Shown here: positions 1 through 8,218 of the stretch, one piece after another | Layout of the letters: each line of letters starts with the position of its first letter | How positions within the stretch are numbered: position 1 is the stretch's first letter | Source: Brachybacterium phenoliresistens | GTDB lineage: Bacteria; Actinomycetota; Actinomycetes; Actinomycetales; Dermabacteraceae | Assembly: GCF_000576425.1 (NCBI RefSeq) | Contig: NZ_KK069992.1 | Span: forward strand, 103,342-167,341 | Direction: 5' to 3' | Length of the DNA: 64,000 nt | Notes under the pieces: generated by a model | Seen by the model: the letters and a program-made list of their open reading frames with translations, nothing else | What the model was told of the DNA's origin: nothing | Databases searched by the model: none | Position numbers and translations under genes: made by a program

Positions 1-51
1 CCCCGCGCGGGCGCGCTCTCGGTGCTCTGAGCCCCCGCGCCGCGGGCGCGC

Positions 52-750
52 TCAGGCCTCCGGCGCGGCGACCTCGCCCCAGACGGTGCGCATGTGGGAG
101 CGGGAATGGCGCTCGGCGGCGTCCTCGTCGCCCTCGGCGATGGCGAGGGCCAGGCGCATGTGCTCCTCGAGGGTGCCGGGCACGGGGATCGGCGGGGTGA
201 GGCCCAGGCGGGTGCGCCCCTCGAGGACGGCCTGGACCGGCCGGGCGAGCGCGGCGAGCTGCGGGTTGCCCGAGGCGGCCAGCAGCAGCTCGTGGAAGGC
301 GACATCGGCCTCGAGATAGGGCTCGGTGTCCCCGAGGCCGCGGCCGCCGAGGTCGACGAGGACCTCCGCGAGCCGGCGCAGCTCGGCGCGCTGGGCCGCC
401 GTGGCGCGGCGCGCGGCGAGGAGGGAGGCCATGGGCTCGGCGGCCACGCGCAGCTCGGCGAGGGCCTCGAGCTGGCGCTGGCGGAAGGGCCCGCGCAGGT
501 TCCAGCCGATCAGCTGGGGGGAGAAGGCGTCCCACTGCTCGCGCGGCTGCACGGTCACGCCGACGCGGCGCCGGGAGGTGACCATGCCCAGGCTCTCGAG
601 CACCCGCACCGCCTCGCGCACCACCGTCCGCGAGGCGCCGAGAGCCTCCTCGATCCCCGACAGGGTGAGCACCTCTCCCGGCGGAAGCTCCCCGGCGGCG
701 ATGCGCCCCCCGATATCGTCGAGAACGTCACGGTGCATGCCGATCGCCAT
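52..750 (-). CDS. FadR-type GntR-family transcriptional regulator of the gluconate genes
   Basis: A 232-residue protein with an N-terminal winged helix-turn-helix (about residues 4-70, including SRTVVREAVRVLESLGMV) and an all-helical FCD ligand-binding domain (about 85-220) in which DVAFHELLLAASGN and the late HMRLALAI and RHSRSHM stretches supply the usual Asp/His metal ligands. This is the FadR subfamily layout. The ATG at 750 follows AAGGAG at a 5-base distance. It is divergent from gntP, and the 182-bp gap holds two GT-N3-AC boxes, so the likely job is local repression relieved by gluconate or a derivative. The effector is inferred from the neighbours only. Confidence 0.9.
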   Translation of the reverse strand: MAIGMHRDVLDDIGGRIAAGELPPGEVLTLSGIEEALGASRTVVREAVRVLESLGMVTSRRRVGVTVQPREQWDAFSPQLIGWNLRGPFRQRQLEALAELRVAAEPMASLLAARRATAAQRAELRRLAEVLVDLGGRGLGDTEPYLEADVAFHELLLAASGNPQLAALARPVQAVLEGRTRLGLTPPIPVPGTLEEHMRLALAIAEGDEDAAERHSRSHMRTVWGEVAAPEA

Positions 751-816
751 CGCGTCTCCTTCGTCGTGCTGCGGCGGCCGAGGAGCGGGCGGTCCGGATC
801 ACAGCCCGAGTTCCTC

Positions 817-855
817 AATGGTGCTACCTTACCGGCTGAAAAAGTAGTACCTTTG
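817..855. promoter_or_regulatory. Paired GT-N3-AC operator-like boxes in the regulator/gntP gap
   Basis: Two boxes, GGTGCTACC (820-828) and AGTAGTACC (843-851), both show the GT-N3-AC core expected for FadR-subfamily operators. The second sits in a near-perfect palindrome, AAAGTA-G-TACCTTT. Read on opposite strands, both contain GTAG(C/T)ACC, which resembles the GntR1-type site known upstream of gluconate genes in corynebacteria. The placement 80-115 bp before gntP fits repression of both divergent promoters. Binding is inference. Confidence 0.5.
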
Positions 856-932
856 CTCCACGGCGCCGGGGCCCGAGGCTCGTCCGGACGGCACGGCGCC
901 TCCTGTCCCTCGCATTCAACGGAGAATCCCCC

Positions 933-2309
933 ATGGAAGACTGGACCCAGACCCTGGGCGCCGGGCCGCTCCTCGGCATCGCCGCGGTCGCCGTCGCGCT
1001 CATCCTGTTCCTCGTCATCAGGGTCAAGCTGCACGCGTTCCTCGTGCTCGTGATCGTCTCCCTGCTGACCGCCGTCGCCACCGGCATCCCCGCCGAGTTC
1101 CTCGTGAAGACCCTCGTGGAGGGCTTCGGCGGGACGCTCGGGAACGTGGCCCTGCTCATCGGCTTCGGCGCCGTGCTCGGTCGGCTCATCGAATCCTCCG
1201 GCGGCGCCAAGGTCGTCGCGGAGAAGATGGTCTCGATCTTCGGCGAGAAGCGCGCCGCCTTCGCCCTCGGCGTCACCTCGCTGCTGCTGGGCTTCCCGAT
1301 CTTCTTCGACGCGGGCCTGATCGTCATGCTGCCGATCATCTTCGCCGTCGCCCGCCGCATCGGCGGCAAGAACCTCCTGCTCTACGGCATCACCGCCGCC
1401 GGCGCGTTCTCCGTCATGCACGTCTTCGTGCCGCCGCACCCCGGCCCCGTCGCCGCCAGCGAGTTCTTCGGGGCGAACCTCGGCGTCGTGCTGCTGGTCG
1501 GCCTCGTCATCGCCTTCCCGGTCTGGTACATCACCGGCTACCTGTGGGCCCGGTTCGCCAACGCCCGCAACCCGCTCGAGGTCCCCAACCTCTTCGGCCA
1601 GGACGACGACGAGATCGCCAACCCGCCCAGCGCCGGACTCGTCGTCGCGATCGTCGCCCTGCCGCTGGTGCTCATCCTCATGAACACCGGCCTGAACGCC
1701 CTGGGCAGCGCCGGCATCGTCGACAAGACCCAGGGCTGGGTCCACGCCCTGCGCCTGATCGGCGAGTCGCCCGTCGCCCTGCTGATCACCGTGCTGGTGG
1801 CGCTGGTCGCCCTCGGCACCGCCCGCGGCGAGAAGGGCTCGGCCCTCGAGAAGCTCGTCGACGGCACGCTCGCCCAGGTCGCCTCGGTCATCCTCATCAC
1901 CGGCGCCGGCGGCATGTTCGGCTCGGTGCTGCGCGCCTCCGGCATCGGCGACGCGCTCGCCGACACCCTCTCCGGCTGGGGCCTGCCGGTCATCTTCGCC
2001 GCCTACATCATCGCGCTCGTGCTGCGCGTGGCCCAGGGCTCGGCGACGGTCGCCCTGGTCACCACCGCCGGCCTGCTCTCCCCGGCGGTCATGTCCGGCG
2101 GGTTCAGCGTCGTGGACACCGCGGCGATCACCCTGGCCGCCGCGGCCGGCTCCGTGTTCGCCGGCCACGTCAACGACTCCGGCTTCTGGCTGGTCGGGCG
2201 CCTGATGAACATGGACGTCAAGACCACCCTGAAGACCTGGACCGTCCAGCAGGCGATCCAGTCCGTGGTCGGCTTCGTGCTGGTCCTGGTCATCTACGTG
2301 GTCCTCTGA
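933..2309 (+). CDS. gntP: GntP-family gluconate:H+ symporter
   Basis: A 458-residue very hydrophobic protein with a dozen or more predicted membrane helices and the family's normal length. Recognisable GntP stretches include the early GFGGTLGNVALLIGFGAVLGRLIESSGGA, the FFDAGLIVMLPIIF loop, HVFVPPHPGPVAA, and near the C terminus SGFWLVGRLM. It imports gluconate or related aldonates across the cytoplasmic membrane. The ATG follows CGGAGA. Its stop codon overlaps the start of the next gene by one base (TGATG), so the permease and the dehydrogenase are translationally coupled. It is the first gene of the gluconate operon, downstream of the paired operator boxes. Confidence 0.92.
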   Translation: MEDWTQTLGAGPLLGIAAVAVALILFLVIRVKLHAFLVLVIVSLLTAVATGIPAEFLVKTLVEGFGGTLGNVALLIGFGAVLGRLIESSGGAKVVAEKMVSIFGEKRAAFALGVTSLLLGFPIFFDAGLIVMLPIIFAVARRIGGKNLLLYGITAAGAFSVMHVFVPPHPGPVAASEFFGANLGVVLLVGLVIAFPVWYITGYLWARFANARNPLEVPNLFGQDDDEIANPPSAGLVVAIVALPLVLILMNTGLNALGSAGIVDKTQGWVHALRLIGESPVALLITVLVALVALGTARGEKGSALEKLVDGTLAQVASVILITGAGGMFGSVLRASGIGDALADTLSGWGLPVIFAAYIIALVLRVAQGSATVALVTTAGLLSPAVMSGGFSVVDTAAITLAAAAGSVFAGHVNDSGFWLVGRLMNMDVKTTLKTWTVQQAIQSVVGFVLVLVIYVVL

Positions 2310-3082
2310 TGGCGGGGCACGACCTCTTCGACGTCACCGGCCGCCTGGCCCTGGTCACGGGATCCTCCCGCGGCCTGGGCCTGGCCCTGGCCACCGCGCT
2401 CGCCGATGCGGGCGCCCGCGTCCTCCTCCACGGCCGGGACCAGGCCGCCCTGGACGCGGCCCGGGCCGCGGTCGAGGCGGAGACCGGGCAGCGGCCGGAG
2501 GCGGTCCGCTTCGACGTCACCGACGCCGCCGCGGTCGAGGCGGGCATCGCCGCGCTGCTGGCCGAGCACGGCGTGCCGGACATCCTGGTCAACAACGCCG
2601 GGGTCCAGCGCCGCGCCCCGATCGCGGAGTTCCCCGTCCAGGACTGGGACACGGTGATCGCGAGCAACCTCTCCAGCGTCTTCTACGTCTCCCGGCACCT
2701 CGCGCCGGCGATGGTGGAGCGCGGCTCGGGCAAGATCATCAACATCGCCTCGGTCCAGTCGAAGCTGGCCCGCCAGACGATCGCCCCGTACTCGGCCAGC
2801 AAGGGCGGCGTCGCGCTGCTGACCCAGGGCATGGCCGCCGACCTCGCGCGATCCGGCGTGCAGGTCAACGCCATCTCCCCGGGCTACTTCGCCACCGAGA
2901 TGAACCGGGCCCTCGTCGAGGACGAGGCGTTCACCGCCTGGCTCACCGCCCGCACCCCGGCGCAGCGCTGGGGCGAGGTGCGCGAGCTCGCCGGGACGCT
3001 GCTCTACCTCGCCTCGGACGCCTCGGCGTTCGTCTCGGGCCAGAACATCTTCGTCGACGGCGGCATGACCGCCGTCGTCTGA
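2309..3082 (+). CDS. SDR oxidoreductase, probable gluconate 5-dehydrogenase
   Basis: A 257-residue classical short-chain dehydrogenase. It has the cofactor motif TGSSRGLG (17-24), with Arg21 and a following HGRD that suit NADP(H), NNAG (95-98), and the catalytic Ser148, Tyr161 and Lys165 (YSASK). The sequence resembles gluconate 5-dehydrogenases (IdnO/Gno), which interconvert gluconate and 5-ketogluconate. The location between gntP and gntK supports that reading, but the substrate is not proven by sequence. I chose the ATG overlapping the gntP stop. A much longer in-frame extension upstream lies inside gntP and is a shadow. A strong hairpin follows the stop. Confidence 0.85.
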   Translation: MAGHDLFDVTGRLALVTGSSRGLGLALATALADAGARVLLHGRDQAALDAARAAVEAETGQRPEAVRFDVTDAAAVEAGIAALLAEHGVPDILVNNAGVQRRAPIAEFPVQDWDTVIASNLSSVFYVSRHLAPAMVERGSGKIINIASVQSKLARQTIAPYSASKGGVALLTQGMAADLARSGVQVNAISPGYFATEMNRALVEDEAFTAWLTARTPAQRWGEVRELAGTLLYLASDASAFVSGQNIFVDGGMTAVV

Positions 3083-3137
3083 GCCCCCGCTGCCGGCCGT
3101 CGGCCGAGGTCCCCTCGGGGTCCCGGCCGGCGGGGGC
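3083..3137 (+). terminator. Compound hairpin between the SDR and gntK
   Basis: Starting right after the SDR stop, GCCCCCGC-tg-CCGGCCG pairs with CGGCCGGCGGGGGC (3124-3137), leaving a small bulge. Inside it CCGAGG-tcc-CCTCGG (3104-3118) forms a second hairpin. There is no T tract. It may lower or end transcription before gntK, or protect the upstream mRNA. Confidence 0.45.
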
Positions 3138-3198
3138 AGCCCCCGGCTCCATCGGCCCGGGCCGATCCCGCTCGACCCCGCACGGAAGGACGCAGACC

Positions 3199-4812
3199 AT
3201 GGCAGCACTGGACGACCCCGCAGCGCAGGCCCCCGCACGCGATGTGGTGATCGGCGTGGACATGGGCACCACGGCCACCAAGGCCGTCGCCTACGACGTG
3301 TCGGGGGCCCAGCTGGCCTCGGCCTCGCACGGCTACCCCCTGCACGCGCCCCATCCCGGGCATGCGGTCCAGGACCCCGAGCTGATCCTCGCCGCGGCCT
3401 ACGCCGGCGTGCGCGAGGTCGTCGCGAGCATCGGCGCCGAGCGGGTGGCGGGGCTGTCGTTCTCCTCGGCCATGCACAGCCTGCTGGCCCTGGACGAGGA
3501 CCTGGCCCCGCTCACGCCCGTGGTCACCTGGGCCGACACCCGGGCGTCCGCCCAGGCCGAGCGGGTGCGGGCCTCGGCCGAGGGGCTCGCCCTGCACCGC
3601 CGCACCGGCACGCCGGTGCATCCGATGTCGCCGCTGCCCAAGCTCATCTGGTTCCGGGAGCAGGAGCCGGAGATCCGCACCAAGGCCGCGATCTGGGCCG
3701 GGATCAAGGACTGGGTGCTGCTGCGCATGTGCGGCGCCCTGGTCACGGACCATTCGCTGGGCTCGTCCTCGGGCCTGATGGACATCCATGCCCTGGCCTG
3801 GGACGAGGAGGCGATGCGCCTGGCCGGCGTGCGCCCCGAGCAGCTGCCGGAGTTGGTGCCCACCACCACCGTCCTCGAGGGCCTGACCGAGGAGGCCGTC
3901 GCCGCCACCGGGCTGCCCGCGGGGACCCGGGTGGTGGTCGGCGCGGGCGACGGGCCGCTGGCCAACCTGGGCGTCGGCGCGGTGCGCCCGGGCGTGGCCG
4001 CCTGCTCGATCGGCACCAGCGGCGCCCTGCGCGTCACCGTCGACCATCCCGCGGTCGACCCGCTGGGCGGGGTGTTCTGCTACGCCCTCACCGAGGACCG
4101 CTGGGTGATCGGCGGCGCCATCAACAACGGCGGCGTCACCCTGGACTGGGTGCGCTCCCAGATCGCCCGCGGCCCCGCGGTCCCGGCCCCGGCGGCCGAG
4201 GGCCCCGCGGGCGACGGCCCCGCGCCGGAGGCGGCCGAGCTGCCCTCGGCCGCCGAGCTCCTGGACGAGGCGGCGACCGTCCCGGCCGGCTCCGGGGGAC
4301 TGCTCATGCTCCCGTATCTGCTCAGCGAGCGCGCCCCGCACTGGGGCAGCACCACCCGCGGCGCCTATGTGGGCCTGACCCGCGGGCATCGGCGCGAGCA
4401 CCTGGTGCGCGCGGCCGTCGAGGGCGTGGCCCTGCAGCTCTCGCTGGTCCTGCAGTCGATGCGCTCGGCCGGGCTCGAGATCGACGAGATCCGCGCCACC
4501 GGCGGGGTCATGCAGCACCCGCTGTGGCGGGAGACGCTCGCCGATGCCCTCGGCGCCCCCATCGGCTTCCCGGCCCAGCACGAGGGCTCCGGCTTCGGGG
4601 CGGCGCTGCTGGGCATGCAGGCGCTGGGCCTGATCGCCTCGATCGACGTCGCCGCCGAGATGATCCCGGTGGCCACCCGGCAGCGCCCCCGGCCGGCCGA
4701 TGCCGCCGTCTACGCCTCGCTGCGGCCCGTGTTCGACCAGCTCTACGACGCGCTGCTGCCGGCCAACGACCGCCTGCTGCGCCTGGCCCCGTCCCTGCCG
4801 CTGGACCGCTGA
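3199..4812 (+). CDS. gntK: FGGY-family gluconokinase
   Basis: A 537-residue sugar kinase of the FGGY (xylulokinase/gluconokinase) fold. It starts with the phosphate-binding loop GVDMGTTATKA (about 20-30), has DGPLANLGVGAV and SIGTSGALRVT in the second domain, and ends with the family-like GGVMQHPLWRETLADALG and GSGFGAALLGMQALG. It phosphorylates gluconate to 6-phosphogluconate and belongs to the Bacillus-type gntK class rather than the small P-loop type. An Ala/Pro-rich insert at about residues 324-355 is unusual and makes it slightly longer than typical. The ATG follows GGAAGGA. It completes the gntP-SDR-gntK set. Confidence 0.9.
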   Translation: MAALDDPAAQAPARDVVIGVDMGTTATKAVAYDVSGAQLASASHGYPLHAPHPGHAVQDPELILAAAYAGVREVVASIGAERVAGLSFSSAMHSLLALDEDLAPLTPVVTWADTRASAQAERVRASAEGLALHRRTGTPVHPMSPLPKLIWFREQEPEIRTKAAIWAGIKDWVLLRMCGALVTDHSLGSSSGLMDIHALAWDEEAMRLAGVRPEQLPELVPTTTVLEGLTEEAVAATGLPAGTRVVVGAGDGPLANLGVGAVRPGVAACSIGTSGALRVTVDHPAVDPLGGVFCYALTEDRWVIGGAINNGGVTLDWVRSQIARGPAVPAPAAEGPAGDGPAPEAAELPSAAELLDEAATVPAGSGGLLMLPYLLSERAPHWGSTTRGAYVGLTRGHRREHLVRAAVEGVALQLSLVLQSMRSAGLEIDEIRATGGVMQHPLWRETLADALGAPIGFPAQHEGSGFGAALLGMQALGLIASIDVAAEMIPVATRQRPRPADAAVYASLRPVFDQLYDALLPANDRLLRLAPSLPLDR

Positions 4813-4851
4813 GCCCGCTGGACCGCTGAGCCCGCCGGACCGCTGAGCCCG
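4801..4851. repeat. 17-bp tandem repeat spanning the gntK stop codon
   Basis: Three copies of (C/T)(T/C)GGACCGCTGAGCCCG lie at 4801-4817, 4818-4834 and 4835-4851, with a decayed fourth copy following. The first copy contains the gntK stop, and later copies repeat the same stop-codon context outside the gene. This looks like slippage duplication at the gene end. Confidence 0.8.
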
Positions 4852-4872
4852 CCGGACCTGCGACCGGGAGGC

Positions 4873-5889
4873 TCAGCGGCCGGTGCCGTCCACGGCGAAG
4901 GTCTCGATCGCCGCGAGCTCGGCGTCGGTGAACGGACCGGCCTCCAGCGCGGCGACGTTCTGCTCGAGCTGATGCACGCTCGAGGCGCCCACCAGGGCCG
5001 TCGTCACCAGCGGGTTGCGCAGCGCCCAGGCCAGCGCCATCTGGGCGAGGCTCTGCCCGCGCCCGGCGGCGATCTCCGCCAGGCCGCGGGCCCGCTCGAG
5101 GTAGCGGGGATCGCGCACCGTCTCCGCGCTGAGGAACACGCTGGCCCCGCCGGCCCGGGAGTCCTCCGGGACGCCGCGCAGGTACCGGCCGGTGAGCAGG
5201 CCCTGCTGCAGCGGGGAGAAGACGGCCACGCCGATGCCCAGCTCGTCGACCGCGTCCAGCAGGCCGCCCTCGATGTGGCGGTTGAACATCGAGTACGAGG
5301 GCTGGTGGATCAGCAGCGGCGTGCCGAGGTCGGCGAGGATCCGCGCGGCCTCCCGGGTGCGCTCGGGGGAGTAGTTGGACACGCCCGCGTACAGCGCCTT
5401 GCCGGAGCGGACGGCGTGGGCCAGGGCGCCCATCGTCTCCTCGAGCGGGGTGTGCGGGTCCTCGCGGTGGTGGTAGAAGACGTCCACCGTCTCCAGGCCC
5501 AGGCGGCCCAGGGACTGGTCCAGCGAGGCGAGCATGTGCTTGCGCGAGCCCCAGCTGCCGTAGGGCCCCGGCCACATGTCATAGCCGGCCTTCGTCGAGA
5601 TGATCAGCTCGTCGCGGTAGCGGGCCAGGTCCTGGGCGAGGATCCGGCCGAGGTGGGTCTCCGCGCTGCCCGGGGGCGGGCCGTAGTTGTCGGCGAGATC
5701 GAAGTGGGTCACGCCCAGGTCGAACGCACGGCGCACGATCGCACGCAGCGTCTGCGGATCCCGGTCCTCGCCGAAGTTCTGCCAGAAGCCGAGGGAGATC
5801 GGCGGCAGCAGCACGCCGGAGCGCCCCGCCCGCCGGTAGTCGGTGCTGTCGTAGCGGTGCGCGGCGGGGACGAAGGCGTCGATGCTCAT
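4873..5889 (-). CDS. Aldo/keto reductase, YghZ/L-glyceraldehyde-3-phosphate reductase type
   Basis: A 338-residue AKR barrel with the catalytic set Asp64 (FDLADNYG), Tyr69, Lys100 (ISTKAGYDMWPGPYG) and His140. The ISTKAGYDMWPGPYGSWGS and YHHREDPHTPLEET stretches are typical of the YghZ/AKR14 group that reduces L-glyceraldehyde 3-phosphate and methylglyoxal. It uses NADPH in the cytosol, and a detoxification role is likely. It is the last gene of a minus-strand group, 10 bp after a GNAT gene. No good ribosome-binding site precedes the ATG, which fits coupling to the upstream gene. It converges on gntK. Confidence 0.85.
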   Translation of the reverse strand: MSIDAFVPAAHRYDSTDYRRAGRSGVLLPPISLGFWQNFGEDRDPQTLRAIVRRAFDLGVTHFDLADNYGPPPGSAETHLGRILAQDLARYRDELIISTKAGYDMWPGPYGSWGSRKHMLASLDQSLGRLGLETVDVFYHHREDPHTPLEETMGALAHAVRSGKALYAGVSNYSPERTREAARILADLGTPLLIHQPSYSMFNRHIEGGLLDAVDELGIGVAVFSPLQQGLLTGRYLRGVPEDSRAGGASVFLSAETVRDPRYLERARGLAEIAAGRGQSLAQMALAWALRNPLVTTALVGASSVHQLEQNVAALEAGPFTDAELAAIETFAVDGTGR

Positions 5890-5899
5890 GGCTGCGAGC

Positions 5900-6409
5900 C
5901 TAGTGGCTGAGGTCGCGCACCAGGACGTCGAACCGGGCCTCGGGATCGGCGAGGGCCGACGGGTCCAGCGGGAACGGATGGGTCGCGCCGGTGGGCACGA
6001 AGCCGCGGCGCTGGTACCAGGCGTTGAGCTCGTCCCGCCCCTGGAGGACGTGGATCTCCAGCTCGAGCACGCCCGCCTCGCGCAGCAGCGCGACCTGCGC
6101 CTCCAGCAGGGCGCGGCCGATGCCGCCGGCCTGGGCGGCCGGATCCACGGCGAACAGCCCGAACTCCGCCCGGGTCCCGGCCCGCTCGGTGTAGCAGCAG
6201 CCGATCACGCGGCCGTCGGCCTCCGCCACCAGCAGCGCGACCGCGGGCGCCGCGATCAGGGCGCGGACCTCGGACTCGTCGGTGCGGGCACCGGAGACCA
6301 GCCCCTCCTCGGTGGTCCAGCCGCCCGGACCGCGGTAGGCCGCCTCCACGATCTCGAGTATGCGCGGCACGTCGGCCGCATCGGCCGCGCGGATCTGCGG
6401 GGCGCTCAC
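5900..6409 (-). CDS. GNAT-family N-acetyltransferase
   Basis: A 169-residue single-domain GNAT protein (IRAADAADVPRILEIVEAAYRG at the start). The acetyl-CoA loop region reads FAVDPAAQAGGIGRALLEA, and it ends with WYQRRGFVPTGATHPFPLD, the usual beta5-alpha4 pattern. The substrate is unknown. I chose the GTG at 6409 because it overlaps the stop of the upstream App1 gene by 4 bases (GTGA). The longer open frame upstream is antisense-like, Arg/Pro-rich shadow sequence. It is co-transcribed with the App1-domain gene and the aldo/keto reductase. Confidence 0.85.
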   Translation of the reverse strand: MSAPQIRAADAADVPRILEIVEAAYRGPGGWTTEEGLVSGARTDESEVRALIAAPAVALLVAEADGRVIGCCYTERAGTRAEFGLFAVDPAAQAGGIGRALLEAQVALLREAGVLELEIHVLQGRDELNAWYQRRGFVPTGATHPFPLDPSALADPEARFDVLVRDLSH

Positions 6410-7512
6410 GAGAGCACCCCCAGGCCCCGCAGCGCGCGGGACAGGCCGTGGCCGTCGGGCGCCCGGACCGTGCGACGGGAGTCGCCGGGAAGCCGGGACG
6501 GCGCCTCCGCCAGCGGGCGGCGGCTGCCATGGGCGAGGACCTGCTCCGGTTCGGTCAGCTGACGGATGGCGATCGCCTCCACATGGTCGGGATGGTAGGC
6601 CTCGAAGGCCCGGTAGGTGTCGGGGTCGTGCTGCCCGTCGTCGCCGATGAGGATCCACTTCACCTGCGGGAACGCCTCGGCGAGGCGGGCGAGGGCGCGG
6701 ACCTTGTGCTCACGGCCCGAGCGGAAGAACCCGGTGTTCGTCGGACCCCAGTCGGTGAGCAGCATCGGCCCGTCGGGGTAGCCGTTCTTGAACAGGAAGC
6801 GCCGCAGCACCGGGAACACGTTCCACGCGCCGGTGGAAAGATATACCACCGGGGCGGCGGGATGCTCGCGCAGGATCTCCTGGTAGAGCGCCGGCATGCC
6901 CCGCACCACCCGGCGCGAGGACTGGTGGATGACGAAGGCGTTCCAGAACGCCAGCAGCGGCCGCGGCAGCCAGGTGATCATCACCGTGTCGTCGATGTCG
7001 CTGACCACGCCGATCCGCTCCTCGGGGGAGAACACGAGCACCTCGGCGGTGACGGCGTTGCCCGGATGCGTGGACAGGACGGCCTGGTGCCGTCCGGGCG
7101 GCAGGTCCACGACGAGCTCGGTGTCGATGATCCCGGAGCGGTCGGCGTGGACGAGGAACTCGTCCCCGGCGATGGTCACGCGCACGCGCGCGAAGGGCGC
7201 GACCTGCGAGGCGAAGTTCCGCCAGCCGCGCACCGCCATGGTGCGCATGTCATGGACGGGCTGGTCGTGATAGTCGGCCGGGGTCGAGGGGGAGGCGTAC
7301 AGGACCTTCGCCAGCACGCGGATGCGACCGGGGGCGCCGTAGCCGATGAAGGGCTGCAGGCGCACGTCCCAGCCGAGGCGCTGCAGCACGCGGCCCATCA
7401 GCCGGTTCTTCGTGTTCTCCGTGCGCGCCGCCCAGTGCGGCCGGTCCCGGGCCGGGATGAAGGGGGCGTCGGAGGGCAGGGGAGGGCGCGGTCCTGCGGG
7501 GCGTCGCGGCAT
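6406..7512 (-). CDS. App1/DUF2183 family phosphatidate-phosphatase-like protein
   Basis: A 368-residue protein. Residues about 30-165 are a beta-rich N-terminal part (RIRVLAKVLY, VRVTIAGDEFLVHAD). Residues about 166-330 are the HAD-like App1 catalytic domain with DIDDT (172-176), LSTGAWN and LIGDDGQHDP. Yeast App1 is a phosphatidate phosphatase, and bacterial members are presumed lipid or phosphoester phosphatases. The C-terminal 40 residues are Arg-rich. The ATG at 7512 lies 22 bp after the stop of the upstream GNAT gene and lacks a clear ribosome-binding site. Its stop overlaps the next GNAT gene. Confidence 0.82.
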   Translation of the reverse strand: MPRRPAGPRPPLPSDAPFIPARDRPHWAARTENTKNRLMGRVLQRLGWDVRLQPFIGYGAPGRIRVLAKVLYASPSTPADYHDQPVHDMRTMAVRGWRNFASQVAPFARVRVTIAGDEFLVHADRSGIIDTELVVDLPPGRHQAVLSTHPGNAVTAEVLVFSPEERIGVVSDIDDTVMITWLPRPLLAFWNAFVIHQSSRRVVRGMPALYQEILREHPAAPVVYLSTGAWNVFPVLRRFLFKNGYPDGPMLLTDWGPTNTGFFRSGREHKVRALARLAEAFPQVKWILIGDDGQHDPDTYRAFEAYHPDHVEAIAIRQLTEPEQVLAHGSRRPLAEAPSRLPGDSRRTVRAPDGHGLSRALRGLGVLS

Positions 7513-7534
7513 GCCGGACGAGAGCGGGGGCGGG

Positions 7535-8020
7535 TCAGACCGCGCGGGACATCTTGATCCAGGACGAGTCCGGATCGTCCTCGACGACCTGCCAGCGGTC
7601 CCCGGTGTCGGTGAAGCCGAGCGACTCGTACAGCTTGCGGGCGGGGGCGTTGGTCGGCCCGACATACAGCGTCACGGTGTCCGCGCCGTCGGCCTTCGCC
7701 CAGGCGAAGACGGCCTCGGCGAGAGCGTGGGCGATGCCCGACTTGCGGGAGGACGGCGAGACCCACATGGCCTGCAGCTCGCGCTCGTTGGCGGGGGAGT
7801 CCTCCTCGTGCCGCGAGGCGACCACGGCGACGGGCTGCTCGTCCTCGACGGCGAGGAACCAGGCGGCCTCGTCCACCCGGCGCTGCCATGCCTGGTCGTC
7901 GTAGGCGGACTCGCGGTCCCAGCTCTGCCCGAAGGAGGACGGGTCGGAGCTCAGCGAGCGCAGGCGGATCTCCCGGACCAGATGCCAGGTGTCGTTGTTC
8001 GCGCGGATGATCTCGGCCAA
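7535..8020 (-). CDS. GNAT-family N-acetyltransferase with a TTG start
   Basis: A 161-residue GNAT protein: IRLRSLSSDPSSFGQSWDRE near the start, LQAMWVSPSSRKSGIAHALAEAVFAWA as the acetyl-CoA-binding segment and LYVGPTNAPARKLYESLGFTDTG as the C-terminal signature. The start is set by the DNA: GGAGGA lies 5 bases before a TTG at 8020, and no ATG or GTG fits. It heads the minus-strand run GNAT - App1 - GNAT - aldo/keto reductase and is divergent from the tyrosine phosphatase gene. The substrate is unknown. Confidence 0.85.
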   Translation of the reverse strand: MAEIIRANNDTWHLVREIRLRSLSSDPSSFGQSWDRESAYDDQAWQRRVDEAAWFLAVEDEQPVAVVASRHEEDSPANERELQAMWVSPSSRKSGIAHALAEAVFAWAKADGADTVTLYVGPTNAPARKLYESLGFTDTGDRWQVVEDDPDSSWIKMSRAV

Positions 8021-8218
8021 GGCAGTCCTCCAGTGCAGGTCATGTATCGCTGGTCCCCGCAGATGGGGCGAGGAACGGCGCTCCCTGGTGATTGTACGGG
8101 TCGACACGGGGCACCGACACTGTGCCACAGCCGTGCCCGGAACGCACGCCGGGGCCCCGCGGAGCGCGAGCCGGTGGAACGGCGCCCCGCACGGTGCCGG
8201 AGCTGTCACAATGGCCGG

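Noticed and set aside
1..51. Possible end of a plus-strand gene (stop TGA at 28-30)
   Set aside because: Only nine codons are visible and the reading is low complexity, so it cannot be told from chance.
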